This document shows, in pieces, positions 9,150 through 16,453 of a DNA stretch of 64,000 nt; position 1 is the stretch's first letter, and every line of letters starts with the position of its first letter. The notes under the pieces were generated by a model. It was not told where the DNA came from. It saw only the letters and a list, made by a program, of their open reading frames with translations, and made no database searches. The translations under genes and the position numbers were made by a program. The DNA is from JAEULH01 sp034382075 (GTDB lineage Bacteria > Pseudomonadota > Alphaproteobacteria > Rhodospirillales > Defluviicoccaceae), in NCBI GenBank assembly GCA_034382075.1, contig JAXMOZ010000007.1, positions 1 through 64,000 of the forward strand, read 5' to 3'.

Positions 9150-9743
9150 ATGCAGACCGCGAACACTCCGTCGCAGTGGGGCGCCATCCACCAGGCCTTC
9201 CATTGGACCATCGGTATCCTGGTGATCTCCCAGATCATCATCGGGCTCTGGTTTTCCGGCATCGACCCCAAGGACCCGACCCGCGGCGAGGCCTTCGCGC
9301 TGCACGCGTCGCTGGGGCTGACCCTGCTGCTGTTGATGCTGGCCCGGCTCTTCTGGCGGCTGAGGAACCCGGTCCCCGAGCTTCCTGACACGCTGAGCCA
9401 GGGACAGAAGCTGCTGGCGCGGGCGACCCACTGGCTGTTCTACATCCTCGTCATCGGCCTGCCCGCTGGCGCCTATCTGGCGGTCAGCGCCCGCGGCCGG
9501 CCGGTTCCGTTCTGGGGTCTGGAGCTGCCCGGCATCATCGGCAAGAACGAAGCGCTGGCCGACTTCATCATCGGCGTCCACGTCGTCGGCGCCTGGACAC
9601 TGATCGCGCTCATCCTGCTACACGTGGCCGCGGCGCTGCGCCACGAGTTCATGCTCAAGGACAACACGCTGAGGCGGATGACGCCGCTGCCGCTCCGCGC
9701 CCAGCCGAACCCGGCATCGGTCCCGGGCCCCCAAGCCCGCTAG
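9150..9743 (+). CDS. Cytochrome b561 family protein
   Basis: 197-residue inner-membrane di-heme b-type cytochrome. Four hydrophobic segments are visible (about 17-37, 50-67, 90-112, 141-162). Histidines at helix ends fit heme ligation: HQAFHW in helix 1, LHASLGL in helix 2, HWLFY in helix 3, and HVVGAW with LLHVAAALRHEF in helix 4. Proteins of this family pass electrons between quinol and periplasmic acceptors. It is a single gene with its own upstream region, divergent from the CoA transferase. Confidence 0.92.
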   Translation: MQTANTPSQWGAIHQAFHWTIGILVISQIIIGLWFSGIDPKDPTRGEAFALHASLGLTLLLLMLARLFWRLRNPVPELPDTLSQGQKLLARATHWLFYILVIGLPAGAYLAVSARGRPVPFWGLELPGIIGKNEALADFIIGVHVVGAWTLIALILLHVAAALRHEFMLKDNTLRRMTPLPLRAQPNPASVPGPQAR

Positions 9744-9908
9744 GCCGAGTTTAGCGACCCGCGCCGGCGACCGTCCGGCGCGGGATGGCCCTTGGTGCCC
9801 CCGGCTCCGCCCCTGTCGGGCGGCCTCAGCGGGCCTCATCTCGGCCATTGACAAGCCGCCGGTTGCGGCCGGTGATGCATCCCAAAAGACGCTTGGGAGG
9901 CAGCGGTC

Positions 9909-10625
9909 ATGAACGGGACCGGGGAGAACGGGTCGAGCCCTGCGCCGCAGGTGACATACGGCCCGGCGGAGCTGGGCGCCCTCGCCCACCTGTATCGCGG
10001 CGAGATGTACCAGAGCAAGATCTGGCGGGCCAGGCTCGATACCACCACCAACTGGGCGGTGGTGACCACCGGCATCGCCCTGTCCGTCACCTTCAGCCAC
10101 GCCGACGCCTCGCCGCTGCCGATGCTGCTGGTGAGCTGGGTGCTGATCGCCTTCCTGGCCTTCGAGGCGCGGCGCTACGTCTACTACGACATCTTCCGGA
10201 TGCGGGTGCGGGTGATGGAGGTGAACTTCTACGCGCCGATGCTCGCCGGAACCGGCATCCGCACCGACAACCGTTGGAACGAGCTGCTCGCCGCCGACTA
10301 CCGCGAGCTCCGCTTCCACATCACCTACTGGGAGGCCTTGGGCCGCAGGCTCAGGCGCAACTACGCCTGGCTGTTCGTCATCCAGCTCGCCTGCTACGCC
10401 GGCAAGATCATCGTTCACCCGACGCCGCTGCACGACCTGGACGAGCTCTGGGCGCGGGCCGCCATCGGCCCGGTGCCGGGAGAAGTGGCTTTGGGCCTGG
10501 GTGTCGCCTTCCACCTGAGCTGGATCGCGGTGGCGCTGGTGACGCTGCGCTCCCAGCGCTCGGTGGGCCTGCCGAAGCGCCGCACCGACGACGACCTGCT
10601 GGCCAAGGTCGCGGCGGGGTACTGA
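9909..10625 (+). CDS. DUF2270 integral membrane protein
   Basis: 238-residue protein matching the pattern of DUF2270: a soluble N-terminus ending in ALAHLYRGEMYQSKIWRARLDTTTNWA, two close hydrophobic segments (about 47-85), an RRYVYYDIFRMRVRVMEVNFYAP amphipathic stretch, a central soluble part, then two further membrane segments (about 155-170 and 193-218). The function of the family is unknown. It stands alone, preceded by 165 bp without a gene and followed by the repeat-rich region. Confidence 0.8.
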   Translation: MNGTGENGSSPAPQVTYGPAELGALAHLYRGEMYQSKIWRARLDTTTNWAVVTTGIALSVTFSHADASPLPMLLVSWVLIAFLAFEARRYVYYDIFRMRVRVMEVNFYAPMLAGTGIRTDNRWNELLAADYRELRFHITYWEALGRRLRRNYAWLFVIQLACYAGKIIVHPTPLHDLDELWARAAIGPVPGEVALGLGVAFHLSWIAVALVTLRSQRSVGLPKRRTDDDLLAKVAAGY

Positions 10626-11265
10626 GGACCCCCTGCAACAGGCGTAGAGGGGCCTGCGAGCAGGTTGGCGCACCAAACCTCAATCCCGGGCCCGCGCCAG
10701 AGCTAGATCTCTCTATTTGTCACCCCGGACTCGTTCCGGGGGTCCATCGAAGACCTGGATGGCCGTAACAAGTATAACAAGTACAACCATGACGGTCTGA
10801 GGAAGTCGGCGCCGGGCGCCGCCCTGTCACCTCCGTCATCCTCGCGCTCGTCGCGATCCACGCAGCTGGCCGCAGCACACCCCCCTGCGCAGACGTCGAT
10901 GGCGTAACAAGTACGGCCATGACGGCCTGAGGAAGGCAGCACCGCGTACCACCCCTACCACTTCCGTCATCCTCGCGCTCGTCGCGAGGATCCATGACGG
11001 CGGACAGTCCCGCAAAACGTGTATCGCCGCAACGAGTGCGGCGATGACGAAATCGGATCCCCCGTTACCCTGATACGCTCGTCATCCTCGCGCTCGTCGC
11101 GAGGATCCACAACGGCGGATCACCCCGTTACCCTGATACGCTCGTCATCCTCGCGCTCGTCGCGAGGATCCACGGGTACCGTGACGACCACGCGACGACC
11201 ACGCCGCCGCCCTGCGACGGGCGACGCAGGTACCCATCCGGCGCCTCGCGCAGCCGGAAAACGCG
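10626..11265. repeat. Intergenic region of dispersed palindromic repeats
   Basis: No gene is supported here. Four copies of GTCATCCTCGCGCTCGTCGC, mostly continuing GAGGATCCA, start at 10835 (shortened), 10966, 11081 and 11144; the core is an imperfect palindrome. The last two lie in a tandem duplication of period 63 bp (CCCGTTACCCTGATACG at 11061 and again at 11124). A related element with a CCCCGGA/TCCGGGG hairpin starts at 10719. They resemble the palindromic dispersed elements common between alphaproteobacterial genes; they may end transcripts or fold in mRNA. Confidence 0.85.
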
Positions 11266-11511
11266 TTACTTGATCCCGAGGATGCTCTTCGCCTCGGACA
11301 GCACCTCGATGGAGCGGCTGTGATCGCCGGCCTTGTGGAGCTGCTCGCCCTCGGCGCGCAACGCCTTCACCTTGCCCATTTGGTCCGTCGAAAGGTCCGG
11401 CTTCTTGGCTAAAGCGCCGTCGATCTGGGCCATGTCGGCAGGGCAGTGGTAGGCGAACGCGGGGCTCGCGACCAGGGTCGCGAACGCAGCGGCGAGGATC
11501 AGGCGTTTCAT
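11266..11511 (-). CDS. Small secreted protein, function unknown
   Basis: 81 residues. The first 20 (MKRLILAAAFATLVASPAFA) are a clear Sec signal peptide with an AFA cleavage site. The mature part is short, helical and charged (KKPDLSTDQMGKVKALRAEGEQLHKAGDHSRSIEVLSEAKSILGI), with a tail that resembles a single tetratricopeptide-like helix pair. The frame is open far upstream in a non-coding phase; the ATG at 11511 is the only start that gives a signal peptide. It is a periplasmic protein of unknown role. Confidence 0.75.
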   Translation of the reverse strand: MKRLILAAAFATLVASPAFAYHCPADMAQIDGALAKKPDLSTDQMGKVKALRAEGEQLHKAGDHSRSIEVLSEAKSILGIK

Positions 11512-11633
11512 CGGTCTAGCCTCCCTGTGGTGGTGCGAACGGTTCTTCTTCTCCCTGCCGCCGGAGATGGGGATGCACCGGCCCCGGCTGCAAGCCGGTT
11601 CTCGTTCAGGCAAGCACGGAGCCCGGCTCCGGG

Positions 11634-12962
11634 TCAGGATCTGCCAACGAGTTCGCGGAGCCTCGCCAGACAGGCGGCGTGGTCGGGGGCGAAGTCGCTT
11701 TCCTCCCACCACGCCTCGACGGCCTTCAGCAGCCGGCCGATCTCCGGGCCGTGGGGAATGCCGATCGCCAGCGCGTCGCGGCCGCGCAGGGGGAAGCGCG
11801 GCGGGCTCCAGCCATCGACCACGCTCAGCCGCTCGCTCCAGGGGCCATTGCGGCCGCGGGCAGCCGGCGCCGCCGCCAGCTCGCCGGCCCAGGCCAGAAG
11901 CAGCAGGTCGCGCACGGTCTCGGCGCCGAGGTGATAGAGGGCCCGGCGCAGGGCCACGCCGTTGCCGTTGGCGCGGAGCGGGTAAGCCGGCGCCAGCATG
12001 CGCCGGAGCCGGTCGCCCTGCGCGTTGGACAGCCGGAGCCGCTGGCGGACCGCCTCCGCCTCGGCCTCTCCCGACGATGGCGCCAGCAGCGCGGCAAGCC
12101 GGCGCACCGGGTCGGGAGCGATGCTCTGCAGGCGGAGCGCCTTGCTGTCGAGCCAGCTCAGCATCCTCAGCCGCTCGACGCCGCCGGCCTCCGGCAAGAC
12201 GTGCTCGAGCACCTGGTCGTCGCGCATCAGGGCGAAGGCGTCGGCCGGATCGTTGGCCATGAGCGTGCGGAAGATCTCGACCCGCACCCGCTCGCCGGAC
12301 AGCGTGCACAGACCCGCCGCTGCCGCCCGGCACGCCGCCAAAGCCGCCGCGTCCGGCGGCTCGCGGCCGTAGTGGGCGTAGAAGCGGAAAAACCTCAACA
12401 GCCGCAGAACGTCCTCGGCGATCCGCTCGGCGGCGTCGCCGACGAAGCGCACCCGGCCGTGGCCCAGGTCGTCCAGGCCGCGGAAGTAGTCGTAGATGTC
12501 GCCGTCGGGCGTGCACGACATGGCGTTGATGGTGAAGTCGCGCCGGGCGGCGTCGGCCAGCCAGTCGTCGGTGTAGGCCACCCGGGCGTGCCGGCCGAAG
12601 CTCTCCACGTCGATCCTGAGCGAGGTGATCTCGAAGGGGGTGGCGCCGACGACGGCGGTCACGGTGCCGTGGTCGATGCCGGTGGGCACGACCCGGACGC
12701 CGGCCGCCTGCAACAGCGCCATAACCGCCTGCGGCGTCGCCGGCAGGGCGATGTCGATGTCGCGGATGTGCCGCTTCAACAGCGCGTCGCGAACGCAGCC
12801 GCCGATGAAGCGGACCTCGTGGCCGCCGGCGGCGAGCGCTTCCAGGACCAGCCGCGTCTGCGGCGAGGTCATCCACGGCTGCGGATGGATTTTTCCCACC
12901 GGACCCGCCGCCGCCTGCCTCTCCCGGGCGGGTGTCTCGCCGCGTTCGGCAGCGGCGCTCAC
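11634..12962 (-). CDS. CCA-adding tRNA nucleotidyltransferase / poly(A) polymerase family
   Basis: Class II nucleotidyltransferase that builds or repairs the CCA end of tRNA. Seen are the head motif GGCVRDALL, the metal-binding DxD in RDIDIALP, the ARRDFTINAMS motif, and RIAEDVLRLLRFFRFYAHYG which contacts base and tRNA. I prefer the GTG at 12962 because it overlaps the stop of the upstream DUF6111 gene as GTGA, giving 442 residues; a later ATG at 12872 (MTSPQTRL) would cut the PQPWM segment often present in relatives. It is the last gene of the DUF1285-Nudix-DUF6111-CCA operon. Confidence 0.93.
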   Translation of the reverse strand: MSAAAERGETPARERQAAAGPVGKIHPQPWMTSPQTRLVLEALAAGGHEVRFIGGCVRDALLKRHIRDIDIALPATPQAVMALLQAAGVRVVPTGIDHGTVTAVVGATPFEITSLRIDVESFGRHARVAYTDDWLADAARRDFTINAMSCTPDGDIYDYFRGLDDLGHGRVRFVGDAAERIAEDVLRLLRFFRFYAHYGREPPDAAALAACRAAAAGLCTLSGERVRVEIFRTLMANDPADAFALMRDDQVLEHVLPEAGGVERLRMLSWLDSKALRLQSIAPDPVRRLAALLAPSSGEAEAEAVRQRLRLSNAQGDRLRRMLAPAYPLRANGNGVALRRALYHLGAETVRDLLLLAWAGELAAAPAARGRNGPWSERLSVVDGWSPPRFPLRGRDALAIGIPHGPEIGRLLKAVEAWWEESDFAPDHAACLARLRELVGRS

Positions 12963-13231
12963 TCGATGCGCCCGGGCACCACCCGGCCGTTCTCGAGGTG
13001 GGGCGCGATGTAGCGGCCGGTGGGATCGCCGCCGCGAGAGAGCGCGGTGAAGACCAGCGAGGCGCCGGCGAGCAGCATGCCGGCAACGATCAGCCAGAAC
13101 CACGGCCCCTCGCGGATGATGGTGGCCATCTTCCGCCCGGAGCCGCTGTCGCGGACCGCCAGGGCCCAGATGAGATAGAGCACGGTGGGCAGGATCAGCG
13201 GCAGGAGGTACTGGAGGAGGACGCGGCTCAT
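12959..13231 (-). CDS. DUF6111 family small membrane protein
   Basis: 90 residues with two membrane helices (about 5-26 and 44-64), ending in a soluble DPTGRYIAPHLENGRVVPGRIE tail. This tail and its place between a Nudix hydrolase and the CCA enzyme are typical of the alphaproteobacterial DUF6111 family; its function is not known. Both ends overlap neighbours by 4 nt (ATGA with the Nudix gene, GTGA with the CCA gene), so translation is probably coupled. Confidence 0.8.
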   Translation of the reverse strand: MSRVLLQYLLPLILPTVLYLIWALAVRDSGSGRKMATIIREGPWFWLIVAGMLLAGASLVFTALSRGGDPTGRYIAPHLENGRVVPGRIE

Positions 13232-13866
13232 TGCTCCGAGAGCACCTCGTACAGGTTGATCAGCATGCCGGCAGTCGCGCCCCAGATGAAATGCCGGTCG
13301 TAGGGCATGGCGTAGAAGTGCCTGGTCGTGCCCTCGAACTCCGCCGAACACTTCTGGTGGTTGGCGGGGTCCATCAGGAACGCCAGCGGCACCTCGAAGA
13401 CCTCGTCGACCTCGTGCGGGTCGGGCGTGGTCGAAAACGGCGGATGGACGATGCCGACGACGGGAGTGACGACGAAGCCGGTGCGGGTGACGTAGGTGTC
13501 GAGGTGGCCGATCACCTCGACGTGGCGGCGGTCGAGCCCGACTTCCTCCTCGGTTTCTCGAAGCGCGGTGTCCATCGGCCCGCCGTCATCCGGTTCGATG
13601 TGGCCCCCGGGGAAGCTGACCTGGCCGGCGTGGTGAGCAAGGTGCGCCGTCCGCCGGGTCAGGAGCACGGTCAGGCCGTCCGGCCGATCCACCAGCGGCA
13701 CCAGCACCGCCGCCGCCCGCAGCGGCCGGAACGGCTCCATCCCTGTGTTGAGGGTGTGGTCGCCGCGCTTGTCCTCCACTTCGATGGGGATCTCCGGATG
13801 AACCGGGACGCCGCGCCGATCGGCGAAGCGGTCGACGACCCACTCGCGCATCGGCCATGCCCTCAC
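13228..13866 (-). CDS. Nudix hydrolase, CoA-pyrophosphatase type
   Basis: 212 residues. LLTRRTAHLAHHAGQVSFPGG followed by the Nudix box ending ALRETEEEVGL is the UPF0035 signature of CoA diphosphatases, which cleave CoA or acyl-CoA to phosphopantetheine and 3',5'-ADP. The box has GHIEPDDGG in place of the strict G-x5-E spacing, as other UPF0035 members do. The start is taken as the GTG at 13866, which overlaps the DUF1285 stop (GTGA); an ATG six codons in (MREWVV) is an alternative. Confidence 0.9.
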   Translation of the reverse strand: MRAWPMREWVVDRFADRRGVPVHPEIPIEVEDKRGDHTLNTGMEPFRPLRAAAVLVPLVDRPDGLTVLLTRRTAHLAHHAGQVSFPGGHIEPDDGGPMDTALRETEEEVGLDRRHVEVIGHLDTYVTRTGFVVTPVVGIVHPPFSTTPDPHEVDEVFEVPLAFLMDPANHQKCSAEFEGTTRHFYAMPYDRHFIWGATAGMLINLYEVLSEQ

Positions 13867-14462
13867 GAGTCGGCGTCCAGCGACCCCAAGACGAAGAACC
13901 GGCCGGAACTCCAGACGCCGAAGCGCCGCTGCCCGTCGACCGTCTCCTCGACCCCGAGGCCGACGAGCTCGTAGAAGACCGAGCGGATCAGCCGCGCCTC
14001 GACGCCCTCATGGAGATGCAGGTAGGGCGACGGCTCGCCGGTCTGCGGATCATGGTCGACGCGAAGCGGATGGTCGGCGTCCACCGTCACGACCTCATCG
14101 ACGTTGCTGCGCAGGCTCAGGACCTGCGCCCGCTCCCCCCCACAGGCGTAGAGCTCGACGGCGAGGAACGGCGCATCCTCGACCTCGATCGGCCCCATCT
14201 CCTTGGGCGTGATCAGCCAGTAGCGGCCCTCCCCGTCGCGATGCAGCACCGAGCCGAACAGGCAGATCAGCTCCTTCCGCCGGATCGGCGAGCCGCGATA
14301 ATACCAGACACCAGAACGATCGATCCGTATATCTAAAGTCTCGTAAATGACCCGCCCTCCGCCCGCGGCGGGGACCTTGTCGGCAATGGCGGGAACGGCG
14401 GGGCCGCTCGCGCGTTGGGAGATCGCCCCACTGGCGCCCGGGTTCGGGGTGTCTGTGCTCAT
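13863..14462 (-). CDS. DUF1285 family protein
   Basis: 199 residues, cytosolic. After a Pro/Ala/Gly-rich start of about 35 residues, the DUF1285 region runs IDRSGVWYYRGSPI through RKELICLFGSVLHR, YWLITPKEMGPIEVEDAPFLAVEL, and SPYLHLHEGVEARLIRSVFYELV. The family has no proven function. It is first in its operon and divergent from moxR with only 48 bp between start codons, so the two operons probably share a bidirectional control region. The Nudix gene overlaps its end by 4 nt. Confidence 0.88.
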   Translation of the reverse strand: MSTDTPNPGASGAISQRASGPAVPAIADKVPAAGGGRVIYETLDIRIDRSGVWYYRGSPIRRKELICLFGSVLHRDGEGRYWLITPKEMGPIEVEDAPFLAVELYACGGERAQVLSLRSNVDEVVTVDADHPLRVDHDPQTGEPSPYLHLHEGVEARLIRSVFYELVGLGVEETVDGQRRFGVWSSGRFFVLGSLDADS

Positions 14463-14510
14463 GAACGGAAGCGATACCTTGGAAGCGGCGGAAGGATTGA
14501 ACGAACCTTT

Positions 14511-15512
14511 ATGACATATGTCGCCAAGGTCGAGAATTCTCTCCCGATCGAGCAGATCGAGCGGCTCGGCCAGCAGATCATGGCGGCCCGTGACGCCATT
14601 GCCGCTGTCATCTTCGGCCAGGGCGCGGTGGTCGAGGAGACCCTGGTCACCCTGCTGTCCGGCGGACACCTGCTGTTGGTTGGCGTTCCGGGCCTCGGCA
14701 AGACCCGGCTGGTGGAGACGCTCGGCACCGTCTTCGGCCTGGACGAGCGGCGGGTGCAGTTCACCCCGGACCTGATGCCGGCGGACATCCTCGGCTCCGA
14801 GGTGCTGGAAGAAACCGAGGCCGGCAGGCGCGCCTTCCGCTTCATCCAGGGGCCGGTGTTCTGCCAGCTGCTGATGGCCGACGAGATCAACCGGGCGAGC
14901 CCGAGGACCCAGTCGGCACTGCTGCAGGCGATGCAGGAGCACCGGGTTTCGGTCGCCGGCCACTACCACGTCCTGCCGACCCCATTCCATGTGCTGGCAA
15001 CGCAGAACCCGCTGGAGCAGGAAGGGACCTACCCGCTGCCGGAGGCGCAGCTCGACCGCTTCTTCATGCAGGTGGACGTCGATTATCCCGACCTCGACGC
15101 CGAGCGGGAGATCCTGCTTGCCACCACCGGCGCCGCCACCGCCGTCTGCAGCCGGGTCATGGACGCCGACAGCCTGCTCCAGGCGCAGCAGCTGATCCGC
15201 CACATCCCCGTCGGCGAAAGCGTCGTCGAGGCGATTCTCGAACTCGTTCGCTCCGGCCGGCCGGAAACGAGCCCGATCGAGGCGGTCCGACGCCACGTCT
15301 CCTGGGGCCCCGGTCCCCGCGCCTCGCAGGCGCTGATGCTGGCGGCGCGGGCGCGCGCGGTGGTTCAGGGTCGGCTCTCGCCCTCCATCGACGACATCGC
15401 CGCCCTCGCCCAGCCGATCCTTCGCCATCGCATGGCGCTGTCGTTCGCGGCGAGGGCCGAAGGCGTGAGCATCGGCCAGGTCATCGACCTGCTCTGCCAG
15501 CGGCTGCCATGA
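14511..15512 (+). CDS. MoxR-family AAA+ ATPase
   Basis: 333-residue AAA+ ATPase. Walker A is GVPGLGKT, Walker B LLMADEINRASPRTQ, and the region after it (NPLEQEGTYPLPEAQLDRF) carries the MoxR sensor and arginine-finger segment. MoxR proteins act as chaperones that load or activate partner VWA proteins. The ATG at 14511 has GGAAGGA about 14 bases upstream; the frame is open earlier but homology begins here. The next gene (DUF58) overlaps by 4 nt. This MoxR-DUF58-BatA/DUF4159-VWA order is a common alphaproteobacterial operon. Confidence 0.95.
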   Translation: MTYVAKVENSLPIEQIERLGQQIMAARDAIAAVIFGQGAVVEETLVTLLSGGHLLLVGVPGLGKTRLVETLGTVFGLDERRVQFTPDLMPADILGSEVLEETEAGRRAFRFIQGPVFCQLLMADEINRASPRTQSALLQAMQEHRVSVAGHYHVLPTPFHVLATQNPLEQEGTYPLPEAQLDRFFMQVDVDYPDLDAEREILLATTGAATAVCSRVMDADSLLQAQQLIRHIPVGESVVEAILELVRSGRPETSPIEAVRRHVSWGPGPRASQALMLAARARAVVQGRLSPSIDDIAALAQPILRHRMALSFAARAEGVSIGQVIDLLCQRLP

Positions 15513-16447
15513 AGGCGGCGCGGCTGGCGCAGCGGTTTCGCCGCGAGCCACCGCCACCGGAGCGGGGAGGAGCGGCCGCGCTTGCCGAAGCCGAGGCGCT
15601 GGCGGCGCCGCTGCCGGCGCTGCTGGTCGCCGCCGAGCGGGTTGCGGCGACCGTCTCCCAGGGTGTGCACGGGCGCCGGCGCGTCGGCCAGGGCGAGGCG
15701 TTCTGGCAGTTCCGCCGCTACGAGCCCGGCGACGCCGCCCAGCAGATCGACTGGCGCCAGTCGGCGAAGTCGCAGCGGCTGTTCATCCGCCAGACCGAGT
15801 GGGAGGCGGCGCAGTCGGTGTGGCTGTGGCGCGATCCGTCGGCATCGATGGCCTGGCGCTCGCGCGCCGGCCTTCCGTTCAAGAGCGAGCGCGCCACCCT
15901 GCTGCTTCTGGCGCTGGCCTCCCTGCTCGTTCGCGGCGGCGAGCACTTGGCTTTGCTCGGCAGCGGCGACGGGCCGGCCGCCGGCCGGCCGGCGTTCCGC
16001 CGGCTGCTGGCGGCGCTGGAGCGCTCGCAGGGCGCATCCGCGTCGGCTTTGGCCAGCGCGCCGCCCGCCGAACCGCTTCCCCGCTTCTCCAGGCTGGTGT
16101 TGTTCGGCGATTTCCTGCTGCCCCTGGACACGATCGCCGGCACCGTCCGCGGCTACGCCGAGCGCGGCATCCGCGGGCACCTCGTCCAGCTCGTCGATCC
16201 GGCCGAGGAGGCCCTGCCGTTCTCCGGGCGGGTGCGCTTCGAGGGCCTCGAGGACGAGGGCGAGGCCCTGTTCGGCCGGGTGGAGAGCGTCCGCGAAGCG
16301 TATGGCGCCGCCATCGCCGCCCACCGCCAGGGCCTGAGCGCCCTTGCCATGAGCGTCGACTGGACCCTCGCCGTTCATCATACCGATCAGCCGCCCGAAC
16401 CGTCGCTGATGGCGCTGTTCATGGCGCTCTCCGCCAACGGCAGGTAG
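15509..16447 (+). CDS. DUF58 domain protein
   Basis: 312 residues. The DUF58 signature FRRYEPGDAAQQIDWRQSAKSQRLFIRQTE lies at about 70-100, followed by a VWA-like fold with VWLWRDPSASMAW; the DxSxS-like DPSAS could bind metal. DUF58 proteins are the usual partner of MoxR ATPases, probably handing clients to the ATPase at the inner membrane. No membrane helix is seen here. It overlaps moxR by 4 nt and is followed after 6 nt by the large membrane protein gene. Confidence 0.92.
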   Translation: MKAARLAQRFRREPPPPERGGAAALAEAEALAAPLPALLVAAERVAATVSQGVHGRRRVGQGEAFWQFRRYEPGDAAQQIDWRQSAKSQRLFIRQTEWEAAQSVWLWRDPSASMAWRSRAGLPFKSERATLLLLALASLLVRGGEHLALLGSGDGPAAGRPAFRRLLAALERSQGASASALASAPPAEPLPRFSRLVLFGDFLLPLDTIAGTVRGYAERGIRGHLVQLVDPAEEALPFSGRVRFEGLEDEGEALFGRVESVREAYGAAIAAHRQGLSALAMSVDWTLAVHHTDQPPEPSLMALFMALSANGR

Positions 16448-16453
16448 CGCCGG

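Noticed and set aside
11266..13086. A 606-residue protein on the minus strand
   Set aside because: Only its last 81 residues look real (signal peptide); the rest is an Arg/Pro-rich shadow of the CCA-adding enzyme.
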